From: Asaia bogorensis
GTDB lineage: Bacteria > Pseudomonadota > Alphaproteobacteria > Acetobacterales > Acetobacteraceae
Direction: 5' to 3'
Assembly (NCBI GenBank): GCA_945897825.1
Contig: CAMDGX010000007.1
Coordinates: forward strand, 1-64,000
Length of the DNA: 64,000 bases
Positions 47,908 through 57,181 of this stretch are shown here, piece by piece; positions within the stretch are counted from its first letter, which is position 1, and the number at the start of each line of letters is the position of its first letter. A program made the position numbers and the translations under genes. The notes under the pieces were generated by a model that was not told the DNA's origin, did no database searches, and saw only the letters and a list, made by a program, of their open reading frames with translations.

Positions 47908-48807
47908 CTACTGCGCGCGGGGGGTCGCGAAGATGCGGGCGAGCGTGCGGTCCAGCGCCGCCTCCCAGGGCGGCAGGCGCAGGCCGAACACGCGGGCGAG
48001 CTTGCCGCAATCCAGCCGCGAGTCGGCCGGCCGGCGCGCCGGGGTGGGATACTCGGCGGTGGCGATCGCCTCGATCAGCTTCGGCTGCTTATGGCCGAAT
48101 GCGCCGGCGCGGGTGATCGCCGCCGTGGCCAGCCCGTGCCAGGTGGTCTCCCCGGTGCCGGCGGCGTGGTAGATGCCGGCGAAGCGATCCTGCCAGCCGT
48201 CGCGCGCCAGGATGTCGGCGATGCCCAGGATCGCCTCGGCCAGGTCCGCGGCCAGGGTCGGGCACCCCTTCTGGTCGGCCACCACGCGCAGGTGATCCCG
48301 CGTCCTGGCGAGGTTCAGCATCGTCAGCACGAAGTTCCGCCCCGTGGCGGCATACACCCAGGAGGTGCGCAGGATGATCGCCTGCCGGCACGCGGCCATC
48401 ACCGCGGCCTCGCCGGCCAGCTTGCTCGCGCCATAGACCCCGGTGGGGTTGGTCGCGTCGTCCTCGATGTAGGGCGTGCCCTTGCCGCCGTCGAACACAT
48501 AGTCGGTCGAGACATGGATCAGCGGAATGCCCGCGCCCGCGCAATACGCCGCCAGCACCGCCGGCCCGTCCCGGTTCGCCCGCCACGCGGCGGCGACATC
48601 GCTCTCGGCCTTGTCCACCGCGGTATGGGCGGCGGCATTGACCACCAGCGCGGGCTTGGCCGCCGCCAGCAGCGCCGGCAGCGTGGCAATGCGGTCGAAA
48701 TCGCATTCCGGCCGCCCGACCACGCGCAGCGCCCGCCCGTCCGCCGCCTCGGCCAGCGCCCGTGCCAACTGGCCGCTGCCGCCGATGACCAGGATGCCCC
48801 CGCTCAT
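47908..48807 (-). CDS. rfbD: dTDP-4-dehydrorhamnose reductase
   Basis: The product is 299 aa. ILVIGGSGQLARALAEAA is the NAD(P)H loop, then LPALLAAAKPALVVNAAAHT, DKAESD, IHVSTDYVFDGGKGTPYIED and the catalytic YGASKLAGE, with ILRTSWVYAATGRNFVLTML. It reduces dTDP-4-dehydro-L-rhamnose to dTDP-L-rhamnose, the last step of the pathway. Gaps are 4 bp to rfbC and 11 bp to the GT2 gene. Confidence 0.95.
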   Translation of the reverse strand: MSGGILVIGGSGQLARALAEAADGRALRVVGRPECDFDRIATLPALLAAAKPALVVNAAAHTAVDKAESDVAAAWRANRDGPAVLAAYCAGAGIPLIHVSTDYVFDGGKGTPYIEDDATNPTGVYGASKLAGEAAVMAACRQAIILRTSWVYAATGRNFVLTMLNLARTRDHLRVVADQKGCPTLAADLAEAILGIADILARDGWQDRFAGIYHAAGTGETTWHGLATAAITRAGAFGHKQPKLIEAIATAEYPTPARRPADSRLDCGKLARVFGLRLPPWEAALDRTLARIFATPRAQ

Positions 48808-48811
48808 CGCG

Positions 48812-49369
48812 TCAGGCCGAATACCAGGCGTCGCACTCGGACAGGCGCGGCAGGGCGGCGTCCTTGTCCGACAGCTTCACCTCGTCCGCCGCCACCGGCC
48901 AGGGCAGGGCGAGATCCGGGTCGTTCCAGATCACCCCGCGCTCGGCGCCGCGGTCGTAGGGCGCGTTGACCTTGTAGGCCACCTCGGTATCCGGCATCAG
49001 CGTGCAGAACCCGTGCAGGAACCCGCCGGGCACCCAGAGCTGGGTGAAGTTCTCCGCACTCAGCACCGCGGCCACATGCTGGCCATAGGTCGGCGAGCCT
49101 GCCCGGATATCCACCACCACGTCCCAGATCGCCCCCTTCAGGCAGCGCACCAGCTTGCCCTGCACGTTCGGCGAAATCTGGCAGTGCAGCCCGCGCACCA
49201 CGCCGCGCGCGGCGGAATAGCTGTGGTTGTCCTGCACGAAATCCACGTCGATGCCATGCTTGGCCAGCGCCGCGCGGTTCCAGGTCTCGGCAAAGAAGCC
49301 GCGGCTGTCGCTGAAGCGGCGCGGCGTGATCAGCGCCACATCGGGAATGGCAAGGCGTTCGACCTGCAT
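48812..49369 (-). CDS. rfbC: dTDP-4-dehydrorhamnose 3,5-epimerase
   Basis: The product is 185 aa. Cupin-type motifs: IPDVALITPRRFSDSRGFFA, FVQDNHSYSAARGVVRGLHC with the catalytic His, QGKLVRCLKGAIWDVVVDIR, LWVPGGFLHGFCTL, EVAYKVNAPYD. It epimerises C3 and C5 of dTDP-4-dehydro-6-deoxyglucose. ATG 49369 begins MQVERLAIPDV. The preceding rfbA stop is 5 bp away. Confidence 0.95.
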   Translation of the reverse strand: MQVERLAIPDVALITPRRFSDSRGFFAETWNRAALAKHGIDVDFVQDNHSYSAARGVVRGLHCQISPNVQGKLVRCLKGAIWDVVVDIRAGSPTYGQHVAAVLSAENFTQLWVPGGFLHGFCTLMPDTEVAYKVNAPYDRGAERGVIWNDPDLALPWPVAADEVKLSDKDAALPRLSECDAWYSA

Positions 49370-49374
49370 CGTCG

Positions 49375-50256
49375 TCAGTCCCCCAGGCCGGTATCGGCCA
49401 GCGCCATCAGCACCTGGCCGAGCTCGGTCTTGCCCAGCGCGCGCGCCCGGTCGCGCAAGGCCGCCGCATCGATCCAACCCATCCGGAACGCCACCTCCTC
49501 CGGGCAGCCGACCAGCATCCCCTGCCGCGACTGGATGGTCTGCACGAAGGTCGCCGCCTGCAGCAAGCTGTCCGGCGTGCCCGCATCGAGCCAGGCGCAG
49601 CCGCGCCCCAGCTTCTCCACCTGCAGCGTGCCGGCTTCCATGTACATGCGGTTGAGGTCGGTGATCTCCAGCTCGCCGCGCGCCGAGGGCTTCACCTGGG
49701 CGGCCAGCTCGGTCACCCGCTTGTCGTAGAAATACAGCCCGATCACCGCCCAGTTCGATTGCGGCACCGTGGGCTTCTCGACGATCTCGATCGCCCGGCC
49801 GTCGTCGTCCATCGTGACCACGCCGTACCGCTCCGGATCGCGCACGTGATAGGCGAACACCGTGGCACCCTCCTGCACCGCGGCCGCGCGGCGCAGCATG
49901 CGCGAGAGATGTTCGCCGAAGATCATGTTGTCGCCCAGCGCCAGCGCGCAGGGCTTGCCCTCCAACCACTCCGCGCCGATGTGGAAAGCCTGCGCCAGCC
50001 CCTCGGGCTTCGGCTGCACGGCATAGGTGAACTTCACCCCCATCCGCTCCCCGCTGCCCAGCAGGCGGCGGAACTGCGGCAGGTCCTCCGGCGTGGAGAT
50101 CACCATGATGTCGCGGATGCCCGACAGCATCAGCACCGACAGCGGGTAGTAGATCATCGGCTTGTCGTACACCGGCAGCAGCTGCTTGCTCGCCGCCAGC
50201 GTCATCGGATGCAGCCGGGTGCCGGAGCCGCCAGCGAGCAGGATGCCCTTCATCAT
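49375..50256 (-). CDS. rfbA: Glucose-1-phosphate thymidylyltransferase
   Basis: The product is 293 aa (two tandem ATG codons at 50256 and 50253). [20 protein letters not shown] is the nucleotidyl loop, followed by [57 protein letters not shown] and the allosteric/C-terminal block [20 protein letters not shown]. It makes dTDP-glucose from glucose 1-phosphate and dTTP, first step to dTDP-L-rhamnose. Confidence 0.96.
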   Translation of the reverse strand: MMKGILLAGGSGTRLHPMTLAASKQLLPVYDKPMIYYPLSVLMLSGIRDIMVISTPEDLPQFRRLLGSGERMGVKFTYAVQPKPEGLAQAFHIGAEWLEGKPCALALGDNMIFGEHLSRMLRRAAAVQEGATVFAYHVRDPERYGVVTMDDDGRAIEIVEKPTVPQSNWAVIGLYFYDKRVTELAAQVKPSARGELEITDLNRMYMEAGTLQVEKLGRGCAWLDAGTPDSLLQAATFVQTIQSRQGMLVGCPEEVAFRMGWIDAAALRDRARALGKTELGQVLMALADTGLGD

Positions 50257-50268
50257 GTCGTATATCCC

Positions 50269-51339
50269 TCAGGCGGCGCTTTTCGCCGCGCCCTGGCCCA
50301 GCCGCTGGCCGCCATAGCGCGCGGCGCGGATCTTCTCCCACCAGGCCCTGTTGGCCAGGTACCAGTCCACCGTGCGGCCAAGCCCGGTATCGAAATCGTT
50401 CGGCGCCGTCCACGACAGCGCCGCCTCGGCCCGCGCGGGGTCGATCTCGTAGCGGAAATCATGGCCCGGCCGGTCGGTCACGAAGGTGATCAGCCGCGTG
50501 CGCGGCCCCGCCGGATCGGGCACGCGCGCATCCAGCGCGGCACAGATCGCGTGCACCACCTGCAGGTTGGTCCGCGGCTGCCGCGCCCCGATGCCGTAGG
50601 TCCCGCCCGGCTGGCCCAGCGTGGCCACGCGCAGCAGCGCCTCGGCATGGTCGTCGACGAACAGCCAGTCGCGCATGTTGGAACCGTCGCCATACACTGG
50701 CAGGGGCTTGCCCTCCAGCGCGTTCAGCGTCACCAACGGGATCAGTTTCTCCGGAAACTGCCACGGCCCGTAGTTGTTGACCGTGTTGCTGACCAGGGTC
50801 GGCAGCCCATAGGTGTGATGCCAGGCCCGCACCAGGTGGTCCGACGCCGCCTTGCTCGCCGAATAGGGGCTGCGCGGGTCGTACGGCGTTTCCTCGTTGA
50901 ACGGCGGGTCACCCTTCTCCAGCGCGCCGAACACCTCGTCCGTCGAGATATGGTGGAAGCGGAACGCCGCCTTTCGATCCGCCGGCAGCCCGCGCCAGTA
51001 TTCCAGCGCCACGTCCAGCAGCGTGTAGGTGCCGACCACGTTCGACTGGATGAACGGCCCCGGTCCGTCGATCGAGCGGTCCACATGCGTCTCGGCCGCC
51101 AGGTGCATCACGATGTCGGGCTGGTGGGTTGCGAACACCTGGCGCATCGCCGCATGGTCGGCGATGTCCGCCCGCACCAGCGTATGGCGGGCATGGCGCG
51201 CGCCATCCTCCAGCGCCTCCTCCGAGGCCGCATAGGTCATCTTGTCGACGTTCACGACCGTATGGTCGGTGGTGCGGATAACATGGCGGATCACTGCCGA
51301 GCCGATGAACCCGCATCCGCCGGTAATCAGAAGGCGCAT
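50269..51339 (-). CDS. rfbB: dTDP-glucose 4,6-dehydratase
   Basis: The product is 356 aa. MRLLITGGCGFIGSAVIRHV is the NAD-binding start, followed by VMHLAAETHVDRSIDGPGPF, HHISTDEVFGALEKGDPPFN, the catalytic YSASKAASDHLVRAWHHTYG and NNYGPWQFPEKLIPLVTLNA. It turns dTDP-glucose into dTDP-4-dehydro-6-deoxyglucose. It is first in the rfbBACD-GT2 operon, whose promoter must lie in 51340-51605. The order B-A-C-D is a common arrangement. Confidence 0.96.
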   Translation of the reverse strand: MRLLITGGCGFIGSAVIRHVIRTTDHTVVNVDKMTYAASEEALEDGARHARHTLVRADIADHAAMRQVFATHQPDIVMHLAAETHVDRSIDGPGPFIQSNVVGTYTLLDVALEYWRGLPADRKAAFRFHHISTDEVFGALEKGDPPFNEETPYDPRSPYSASKAASDHLVRAWHHTYGLPTLVSNTVNNYGPWQFPEKLIPLVTLNALEGKPLPVYGDGSNMRDWLFVDDHAEALLRVATLGQPGGTYGIGARQPRTNLQVVHAICAALDARVPDPAGPRTRLITFVTDRPGHDFRYEIDPARAEAALSWTAPNDFDTGLGRTVDWYLANRAWWEKIRAARYGGQRLGQGAAKSAA

Positions 51340-51605
51340 GGTCTGAAATCAACCCTTTCTGCACCGGGGCAAACTGCCAGCCCCGCCCGGGACTCGCAAC
51401 CGACAACTGCGAACCGGCGTACCCCTTTCGATCACGACTTTTTCATCTGGCGAACAGATGCCGACCATGCGCCCCACTCGTATCGGTTACTCAACCGGCA
51501 GGCTTGCCCTGCCGCCCCTGCCATGGTCTAGCTATACAAATATCGTCCGGGCGGGTTAATTCTTCGCTGCCGCCCAGGCCGAGTTTCGGGGGATTCGGCG
51601 CCGAG
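51340..51605. other. Divergent intergenic region of the polysaccharide locus (266 bp)
   Basis: It separates rfbB (minus) from the acyltransferase (plus) and must contain both promoters. It is noticeably lower in GC than the genes, with AT-rich patches around 51430-51450 (TTTTTCATCTGG) and 51530-51545 (CTATACAAATATC), the latter a possible -10 region for the plus-strand genes. No operator, terminator or small gene can be named. Confidence 0.4.
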
Positions 51606-52412
51606 ATGATTCCAGGCATCAGCACCAATGCCGAGGCCCGGCTAGCCGGTACACTCGACCCGCGGGTCAGCGACATCGTCGAGGACAGCTACGCTGTCCG
51701 CGACTACACCATCATGGACGCCACCGACGAGGAGGCGCGCCGCCTGGGCGTGCAGGCCGTGGGCAGCGGCCTCACCCTGGTCGTCACCGACCCCACCCGC
51801 AAGCTCGGCGACATCCGCGTCCAGTCCGGCGGGCGGGACAACATGCTGTTCTTCGACAACGTCGGCTGGGGCGGCAACTGCCACGCCAGCATCCGCATCC
51901 TCGGCAGCGACACGGTGTTGCTGTTCAACGACATCGGCAATGAATACGTCTCCCTGCCCGACATCTACCTGCGCTCCGACGGCCAGTTCGTGTTCTGGGG
52001 CCGCGGCGCCTCGGCGGTCGGCCTGTCGATGGAGATCGAGGGCGAGGGCTCCGGCGTGGTGATCGGCGACGACGCGCTGATCTCCAACGGCGTCTGGATC
52101 CGCAACCACGACATGCACGCCATCCACGACCTGCGCACCGGCGCGCGCATCAACCGCCCGCCGGTGCAGACCGTGCTGGAACGCCATGTCTGGCTCGGCC
52201 ACGACGCGATGCTGCTGAACGCCGAGCGCATCGGCATGGGCTCCATTGTCGGCACGCGCTCCCTGGTCAAGGGCACGGTGCCGCCGCGCGTCGCGGTCGC
52301 CGGGACGCCGGCCCGGGTCATCCGCGAGGGTGTCAGCTGGGGGCGATCCAACGACGGCATGACCGCGGCCGAGCGCCTCTCGATCGGCCTGCCGGAGCAG
52401 GTCGAGGGATAA
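51606..52412 (+). CDS. Left-handed beta-helix acyltransferase (WcaF/LacA-like)
   Basis: The product is 268 aa from ATG 51606. The first ~100 residues (DYTIMDATDEEARRLGVQAV, then GSGLTLVVTD) do not match the helix and may be a separate module. From ~100 onward hexapeptide-like turns appear: GDDALISNGVWIRNHDMHAI with the catalytic-type His, HVWLGHDAMLLNAERIGMGS, IVGTRSLVKGTVPPRVAVAG and TPARVIREG, characteristic of sugar O- or N-acetyltransferases. It lies in the polysaccharide locus, so it probably acylates a glycan or a precursor. It is the first plus-strand gene after the divergent promoter region. Confidence 0.82.
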   Translation: MIPGISTNAEARLAGTLDPRVSDIVEDSYAVRDYTIMDATDEEARRLGVQAVGSGLTLVVTDPTRKLGDIRVQSGGRDNMLFFDNVGWGGNCHASIRILGSDTVLLFNDIGNEYVSLPDIYLRSDGQFVFWGRGASAVGLSMEIEGEGSGVVIGDDALISNGVWIRNHDMHAIHDLRTGARINRPPVQTVLERHVWLGHDAMLLNAERIGMGSIVGTRSLVKGTVPPRVAVAGTPARVIREGVSWGRSNDGMTAAERLSIGLPEQVEG

Positions 52413-52576
52413 AGCGGGCCCAGGGGGGATAGCCGTCCCACCCCACGCGATCCGGATGCTTTACGACGAAACCAGTGCGAACGGTTGCGATCGGGCGCGT
52501 GCTTGGGTATTCCTCCGCCCGGCTCCGCCCCAGGCTCTATGGTTGGGACCGCACGGCTGAGCAAGGAGGCTCTTCG

Positions 52577-53032
52577 TTGGCGCAAACCCCCCCGTATATC
52601 CCGCACATCGACCTCCTGCTGCAGGCTCTGCGGGTCAATCGTGACCGCCTGAACAGCAAGTCGAAGATCGCCATCGACGCCAAGCTGCTCAAGACCCTGA
52701 TGCAGACCATGGTGGCCAGCGCGCCCTTCTCGGAGGAGTTCTACAAGCAGAACTACCCCGACCTCGCCTCCGCCAACGCCGCCGGGCACATCCCCGACCT
52801 GCACCAGCATTTCGTCGAGACCGGGTATTTCGAGGGCCGCTTCGGCGCGCCCCCGCCCGTCGACGAGGCGTTCTACACCAGCACCTACAAGGATGTCGGC
52901 CAGGCCGTGCTGAAGGGCGACGTCACCTCCGGCACCGAGCACTACCTGCGCTCCGGCGCCTCCGAGGGGCGCATCCCGAACGAGGAGATCCGACCGCTGC
53001 TCGAGGCCTGGATGGTCGTATTGCGGGAATGA
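52577..53032 (+). CDS. Small protein with FYxxxYPDLA...HYxxxGxxEGR repeats, 151 aa
   Basis: TTG 52577 is preferred because AAGGAGG (52563-52569) lies seven bases before it; an upstream GTG at 52475 would add 34 residues with no signal. The first ~60 residues are helical (IDLLLQALRVNRDRLNSKSK). Residues ~68-145 hold two copies of one repeat: FSEEFYKQNYPDLA, then HFVETGYFEGRFG; and DEAFYTSTYKDVGQAVL, then HYLRSGASEGRIP. The same unit appears four times in the N-terminal part of the 919-aa protein encoded next. Function unknown; it may be a scaffold or partner for the polysaccharide machinery. Confidence 0.75.
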   Translation: MAQTPPYIPHIDLLLQALRVNRDRLNSKSKIAIDAKLLKTLMQTMVASAPFSEEFYKQNYPDLASANAAGHIPDLHQHFVETGYFEGRFGAPPPVDEAFYTSTYKDVGQAVLKGDVTSGTEHYLRSGASEGRIPNEEIRPLLEAWMVVLRE

Positions 53033-53191
53033 CCGCGCAACCTGTGCCGGACGAGGCATCGCAGGGCCACTGCACGCTGCACCGCGCCCGCCGAAAACCG
53101 GCGGGCCGGATGACCACCGACTGCCGCCGGTCGGGCCGCACCATGCCGTGCGCCCCCCGCACCACGCGGACGCATTGGGCGGGAGCCGCCG

Positions 53192-55951
53192 ATGAGTGAC
53201 CTCATGCGCACCCACCGTGCGCTCTGCACGCCGTTCGTGAGCGAGGACCTGTTCCGCCGCGCCTTCGGTGCCGGACGGGCCAATATCGGCACCATCGCCC
53301 GCTACCTGGCCACCCCGGTCGCCGAGCGCCCGGTGCTGTCCTTCTACTTCGACGCCGATTTCTACCGCGACACCAACCCCGACGTGGCCAATGCCGACAT
53401 CGACCCGCTGCTCCACTTCATCGAGACCGGTGTGCTGGAGGAACGCGCGCCGCATCCGCTGGTCGACCTGAACTACATCCTCTCGCAGGATTCCGGCCTG
53501 CTCGGCACGCCGCCGCAGATCGAGCTGCTGGTCGACCTGCTGGAATACGACCTCGCCGTGCCCAGCCCCTATTTCGACCCCGCGCACTACCGTGCCGCGC
53601 TGGGCAGCGAAGCGCCGGCCAACGCCATGCTGCGCCACTACATCACCGTCGGCCTGTGGGACCGCCACCGCCCGAATCCCTGGCTCGACCTGGCCTGGTA
53701 CTCGGCCCAGAACGACGACGTGCCCCGCGACCTCTACGGCGCGCTGCGCCACTTCGTGCAGCTTGGCGACGCCGAGGGCCGGACCGCGAGCCCGCAATTC
53801 GACGGCCGCCAGTACCTGCTGCGCAACCCCGACGTGGCCCAGGCCGGCATGCTGCCGCTGCGCCACTTCCTCACCCAGGGCCGCGCCGAGGGGCGCGAGG
53901 CACCGGCGCTCGCCGTGGTCCTGCCCTCCACCCCCACGCCCAGCGCGCCCCAGCCGGAAATCGGCCTCGCCTTCCCGGTCGACCCTGCCGACGCGCTGGC
54001 CCGCGACGGCGACATGCGCCGCCGGATCGCCATGATGCGCCAGCAGCGCAAGGACGCCGTCGAGGTCGGCCCGGTGCCGCGCATCCGTTCCGCCACGCCG
54101 TCCGACGACATCGGCATCCTGGAATTCCCGCCCGCGCCCAACCCGCGCGTCTCGATCCTGATGCCGGTGTACAACGAGCTCGACGTGACCGTCGAATGCC
54201 TGCTCGCCCTGCAGCAGAGCCTGCCGGACACCGAGATCGAGGTCGTGGTCGCCGACGACTGCTCCACCGACCCCGATGTCCGCTTGCTGGCGAGCGTGCC
54301 GAACCTGGTCTATGTCCGCCAGGAGGTGAATGCCGGCTTCATCGGCAACTGCAACGCCGCCTTCGCCCAGTGCCGCGGCGAGTACGTGCTGCTGCTGAAC
54401 AACGACACCCAGGTGATGCCCGGCGCCATCGACCTGCTGGTCGCGGCGCTGGATGCCGACGAGGCCGTCGCCGCCGCCGGCCCCAAGCTCATCTACCCCG
54501 ACGGGCGCGTGCAGGAAGCCGGCTGCATCCTCAAGCCGAACGGCGAGGCCGGCATGGTCGGCCTGTTCGGCGACCCCTCCGAGGGCGGCTTCTGCTACGA
54601 CCGCGACGTGCCCTACATCTCCGGCGCCGCCCTCCTGGTTCGACGGAATCTTGTCGGCGACACGCTTTTCGACCCCGTCTTCCGCCCCGCCTATTGCGAG
54701 GACGCCGATCTCTGCCTGCGCCTGATCGACCGCGGCCACCGCATCCGCTACGTCGCCGACGCCGTGGTGATGCACCACCTCAGCGTCTCCACCAACCGCC
54801 AGTCGATCACCCGCAAGCTGCGCACCATCACGCGCAACCAGCAAACCCTGTCCGAGCGCTGGGGCGACCTGTTGGTGAAGATGAACCAGGTCCGCACCCT
54901 GGCCTTCTACCTGCCGCAATTCCACCCGACGCCGGAGAACGACCTCTGGTGGGGCGCCGGCTTCACCGAATGGACCAACGTCACCAAGGCGCGGGCGAGC
55001 TATGCCGGCCAGTACCAGCCGCATCTGCCCGCCGATCTCGGCTTCTACGACCTGCGCGCCCCCGAGACGCTGAAGCGCCAGGCGGAGATGGCGGCGCGCT
55101 ACGGCATCGATGGGTTCTGCGTCTACTACTACAATTTCGGCGCCCGCCGCGTACTCCATAAGCCGATCGAGGTGGTCCGCGCCAACCCTGACATCCCGTT
55201 CAACTGGTGCCTGTGCTGGGCCAACGAGAACTGGACCAAGCACTGGGATGGCGGCACGCGCGAGATCCTGCTGGAGCAGAGCTACGACGACGCCACGCTG
55301 GCCTCGATCATCGAGGACGTCGTCGCCCAGGCCGCCGACCCGCGCTACATCCGCGTCGACGGCAAACCGCTGTTCCTGCTCTACCGCCCGCTGCTGCTGC
55401 CGGACTGCAAGGCCTTCGCCGCCCAGGCCCGCCACGCCTTTGCGAAGGCCGGCTTCCCGGGCGTCCACCTCGTGTATGTCGAAAGCATGGAAGCGGTGGA
55501 CCGCGGCATGCGCCCGGCCGATCTCGGCTTCGACGCCGCTGTGGAATTCCCGCCCCAGGGCCGCGCCTCCCCCGCCGAGGGCAAGGTCGACGTTTTCAAG
55601 GAGAACTGGGCCGGCACGCGCTACGACTACCCGGAAACCGTGCTGAACTTCCTGCGCCGCGACAGCGTCCCCTATCCGCGCTACCCCGCCGTTTTCCCCA
55701 ACTGGGACAACACCGCCCGCCAGCCGCTGCGCGGCCACAGCTTCGACGGCATCGGGCCGGAGGCGTTCCGCGTCTATGTCGAGGAAAAGATCGAGGAAGT
55801 GCGGCAATTCCACATGGGCGGCGAGCGGCTGCTGTTCGTCAACGCCTGGAACGAATGGGCCGAGGGCACCCACCTGGAGCCCGACATCGCCTACGGCCAT
55901 CGCTGGCTGGAAGCCCTGCGCGACGCCGTGACCGCCAAGCGATGGGGCTGA
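53192..55951 (+). CDS. Glycosyltransferase family 2 fused to a WbsX (GH99-like) domain, with N-terminal repeats
   Basis: The product is 919 aa from ATG 53192 (GGGAG upstream). Residues ~45-255 contain four FYxxxYxDV...LRHFxxxGxxEGR units, e.g. FDADFYRDTNPDVANAD, HYITVGLWDRHRPNPWLDL and HFLTQGRAEGREA. A GT2 domain follows (~320-560): VSILMPVYNELDVTVECLLA, VVADDCSTDP, YVLLLNNDTQVMPGAIDLLV and YCEDADLCLRLIDRGHRIR. From ~570 the WbsX domain reads LAFYLPQFHPTPENDLWWGA, GFTEWTNVTKARASYAGQYQ, YGIDGFCVYYYNF, WANENWTKHWDG and FVNAWNEWAEGTHLEPD. GT2 should extend a glycan; WbsX domains sit in O-antigen and capsule loci with unproven activity. Confidence 0.9.
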   Translation: MSDLMRTHRALCTPFVSEDLFRRAFGAGRANIGTIARYLATPVAERPVLSFYFDADFYRDTNPDVANADIDPLLHFIETGVLEERAPHPLVDLNYILSQDSGLLGTPPQIELLVDLLEYDLAVPSPYFDPAHYRAALGSEAPANAMLRHYITVGLWDRHRPNPWLDLAWYSAQNDDVPRDLYGALRHFVQLGDAEGRTASPQFDGRQYLLRNPDVAQAGMLPLRHFLTQGRAEGREAPALAVVLPSTPTPSAPQPEIGLAFPVDPADALARDGDMRRRIAMMRQQRKDAVEVGPVPRIRSATPSDDIGILEFPPAPNPRVSILMPVYNELDVTVECLLALQQSLPDTEIEVVVADDCSTDPDVRLLASVPNLVYVRQEVNAGFIGNCNAAFAQCRGEYVLLLNNDTQVMPGAIDLLVAALDADEAVAAAGPKLIYPDGRVQEAGCILKPNGEAGMVGLFGDPSEGGFCYDRDVPYISGAALLVRRNLVGDTLFDPVFRPAYCEDADLCLRLIDRGHRIRYVADAVVMHHLSVSTNRQSITRKLRTITRNQQTLSERWGDLLVKMNQVRTLAFYLPQFHPTPENDLWWGAGFTEWTNVTKARASYAGQYQPHLPADLGFYDLRAPETLKRQAEMAARYGIDGFCVYYYNFGARRVLHKPIEVVRANPDIPFNWCLCWANENWTKHWDGGTREILLEQSYDDATLASIIEDVVAQAADPRYIRVDGKPLFLLYRPLLLPDCKAFAAQARHAFAKAGFPGVHLVYVESMEAVDRGMRPADLGFDAAVEFPPQGRASPAEGKVDVFKENWAGTRYDYPETVLNFLRRDSVPYPRYPAVFPNWDNTARQPLRGHSFDGIGPEAFRVYVEEKIEEVRQFHMGGERLLFVNAWNEWAEGTHLEPDIAYGHRWLEALRDAVTAKRWG

Positions 55952-55953
55952 CC

Positions 55954-57177
55954 ATGGCTGTTCCTTCAATCGACGAGATCGACGTCACCGTCGTTGGCCA
56001 CCCCTGGGCGCCGATCGGCATGGGCGAGCAGATGCGCAGCCACATCATGGCCGGCCGCGCCATGATGCTGAACCAGCGCGTGTATGACGTTTTCCGCTAC
56101 GCCCAGCGCACCGATGCCGCCCACGCCCAGATCCTGGACGGGCTGGAAGTCGATACCCTGCCCGGCGGCATTCGCATCTTCCACATCAACGGCGACGAGG
56201 TCGAACCCGTCATCGCCGCCATCGAGGCGCGCGGCGGGCGGTTCGAGGACGGCTACAACATCATCGTGCCGGCCTGGGAACTGCCGGCCTATCCGGCGGT
56301 ATGGGCCGAGAAGCTCAAGCGCTTCGACGAGGTCTGGGCGCTGTCCCACTTCATCGCCGCCAGCCTGAAGGCCGCGGGGCTCGGCAGCCACTTCACCGGC
56401 CAGGCGATCGAGCCGCTGCCCGGCCCGCTGCTGCCGCGGCGGCATTTCGGCATCCGCGAATCGGCCTTCGTGTTCCTGACGTTCTTCGACATCTCCAGCT
56501 ACGCCACGCGCAAGAACCCGTTCGCCGTGGTGGAACTGTTCAACCGCCTGCGCGCCGACCTGCCCTATGCCGACCTGCAACTGGTGCTGAAGGCCAAGAA
56601 CGGCGAGCGCGGGGCCGAAGAATGGGCGGCATCACTGCCGGCCAACTCGCAGATCAAGGTGATCGCCACCCCGCTCGACACGCTCGGCGTGCGCAGCCTG
56701 ATCAATTGCAGCGACTGCTTGGTCTCCCTGCACCGCGCCGAGGGCTTCGGCCGCGGCCCCGGCGAGGCGATGGCCCTGGGCCGCCTTGCGCTGGCCACCG
56801 GCTGGTCGGGCAACGTGGACTTCATGACGCGGGACAATTCCCTGCTGGTCGATCACACCATGCTGGCGTTGCAGGAGGGCGACTACCCGCACTGGCCCAA
56901 CCAGTCCTGGGCCGACCCCAGCGTCGACCACGCCTTTGCCCTGGCCCGCCCGCTGCTCGACGACCCGACGCGGGGGGCCGCGATGGCCCGCCGTGGCCAG
57001 GTGGAAGTGCTGCGCAGCCACGGCAACCGCGCCGTCGGGCTGCGAATCATCGGGCGGCTGCAGGCGATCCTCCAGGAATCGCCCCGCTTCAACCCCGACG
57101 CTCCCCCGATCCCGAAAGCCCCGGACCCCAAGCCCGAGGCCGCCAAGGCCAAGCCGCGCCGCAAGGCCAAGGCGTAG
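55954..57177 (+). CDS. Glycosyltransferase family 1 (GT-B), with basic C-terminal tail
   Basis: The product is 407 aa from ATG 55954, two bases after the previous stop. The C-terminal donor-binding half has VFLTFFDISSYATRKNPFAV, ADLQLVLKAKNGERGAEEWA, LINCSDCLVSLHRAEGFGRG and PGEAMALGRLALATGWSGNV (the E-x7-E element), as in GT1 mannosyl- or glucosyltransferases. The first half (GHPWAPIGMGEQMRSHIMAG, FHINGDEVEPVI) binds the acceptor. Residues ~385-407 form a Lys/Ala/Pro tail (PKPEAAKAKPRRKAKA). It extends the surface glycan with the preceding gene product. Confidence 0.88.
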   Translation: MAVPSIDEIDVTVVGHPWAPIGMGEQMRSHIMAGRAMMLNQRVYDVFRYAQRTDAAHAQILDGLEVDTLPGGIRIFHINGDEVEPVIAAIEARGGRFEDGYNIIVPAWELPAYPAVWAEKLKRFDEVWALSHFIAASLKAAGLGSHFTGQAIEPLPGPLLPRRHFGIRESAFVFLTFFDISSYATRKNPFAVVELFNRLRADLPYADLQLVLKAKNGERGAEEWAASLPANSQIKVIATPLDTLGVRSLINCSDCLVSLHRAEGFGRGPGEAMALGRLALATGWSGNVDFMTRDNSLLVDHTMLALQEGDYPHWPNQSWADPSVDHAFALARPLLDDPTRGAAMARRGQVEVLRSHGNRAVGLRIIGRLQAILQESPRFNPDAPPIPKAPDPKPEAAKAKPRRKAKA

Positions 57178-57181
57178 GGCG

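Noticed and set aside
51965-55969. A 1334-codon open frame on minus opposite the acyltransferase and glycosyltransferase genes
   Set aside because: The plus-strand genes have clear GT2, WbsX and beta-helix motifs; the minus translation is Gly/Val/Ala/Arg-rich without any recognised motif.
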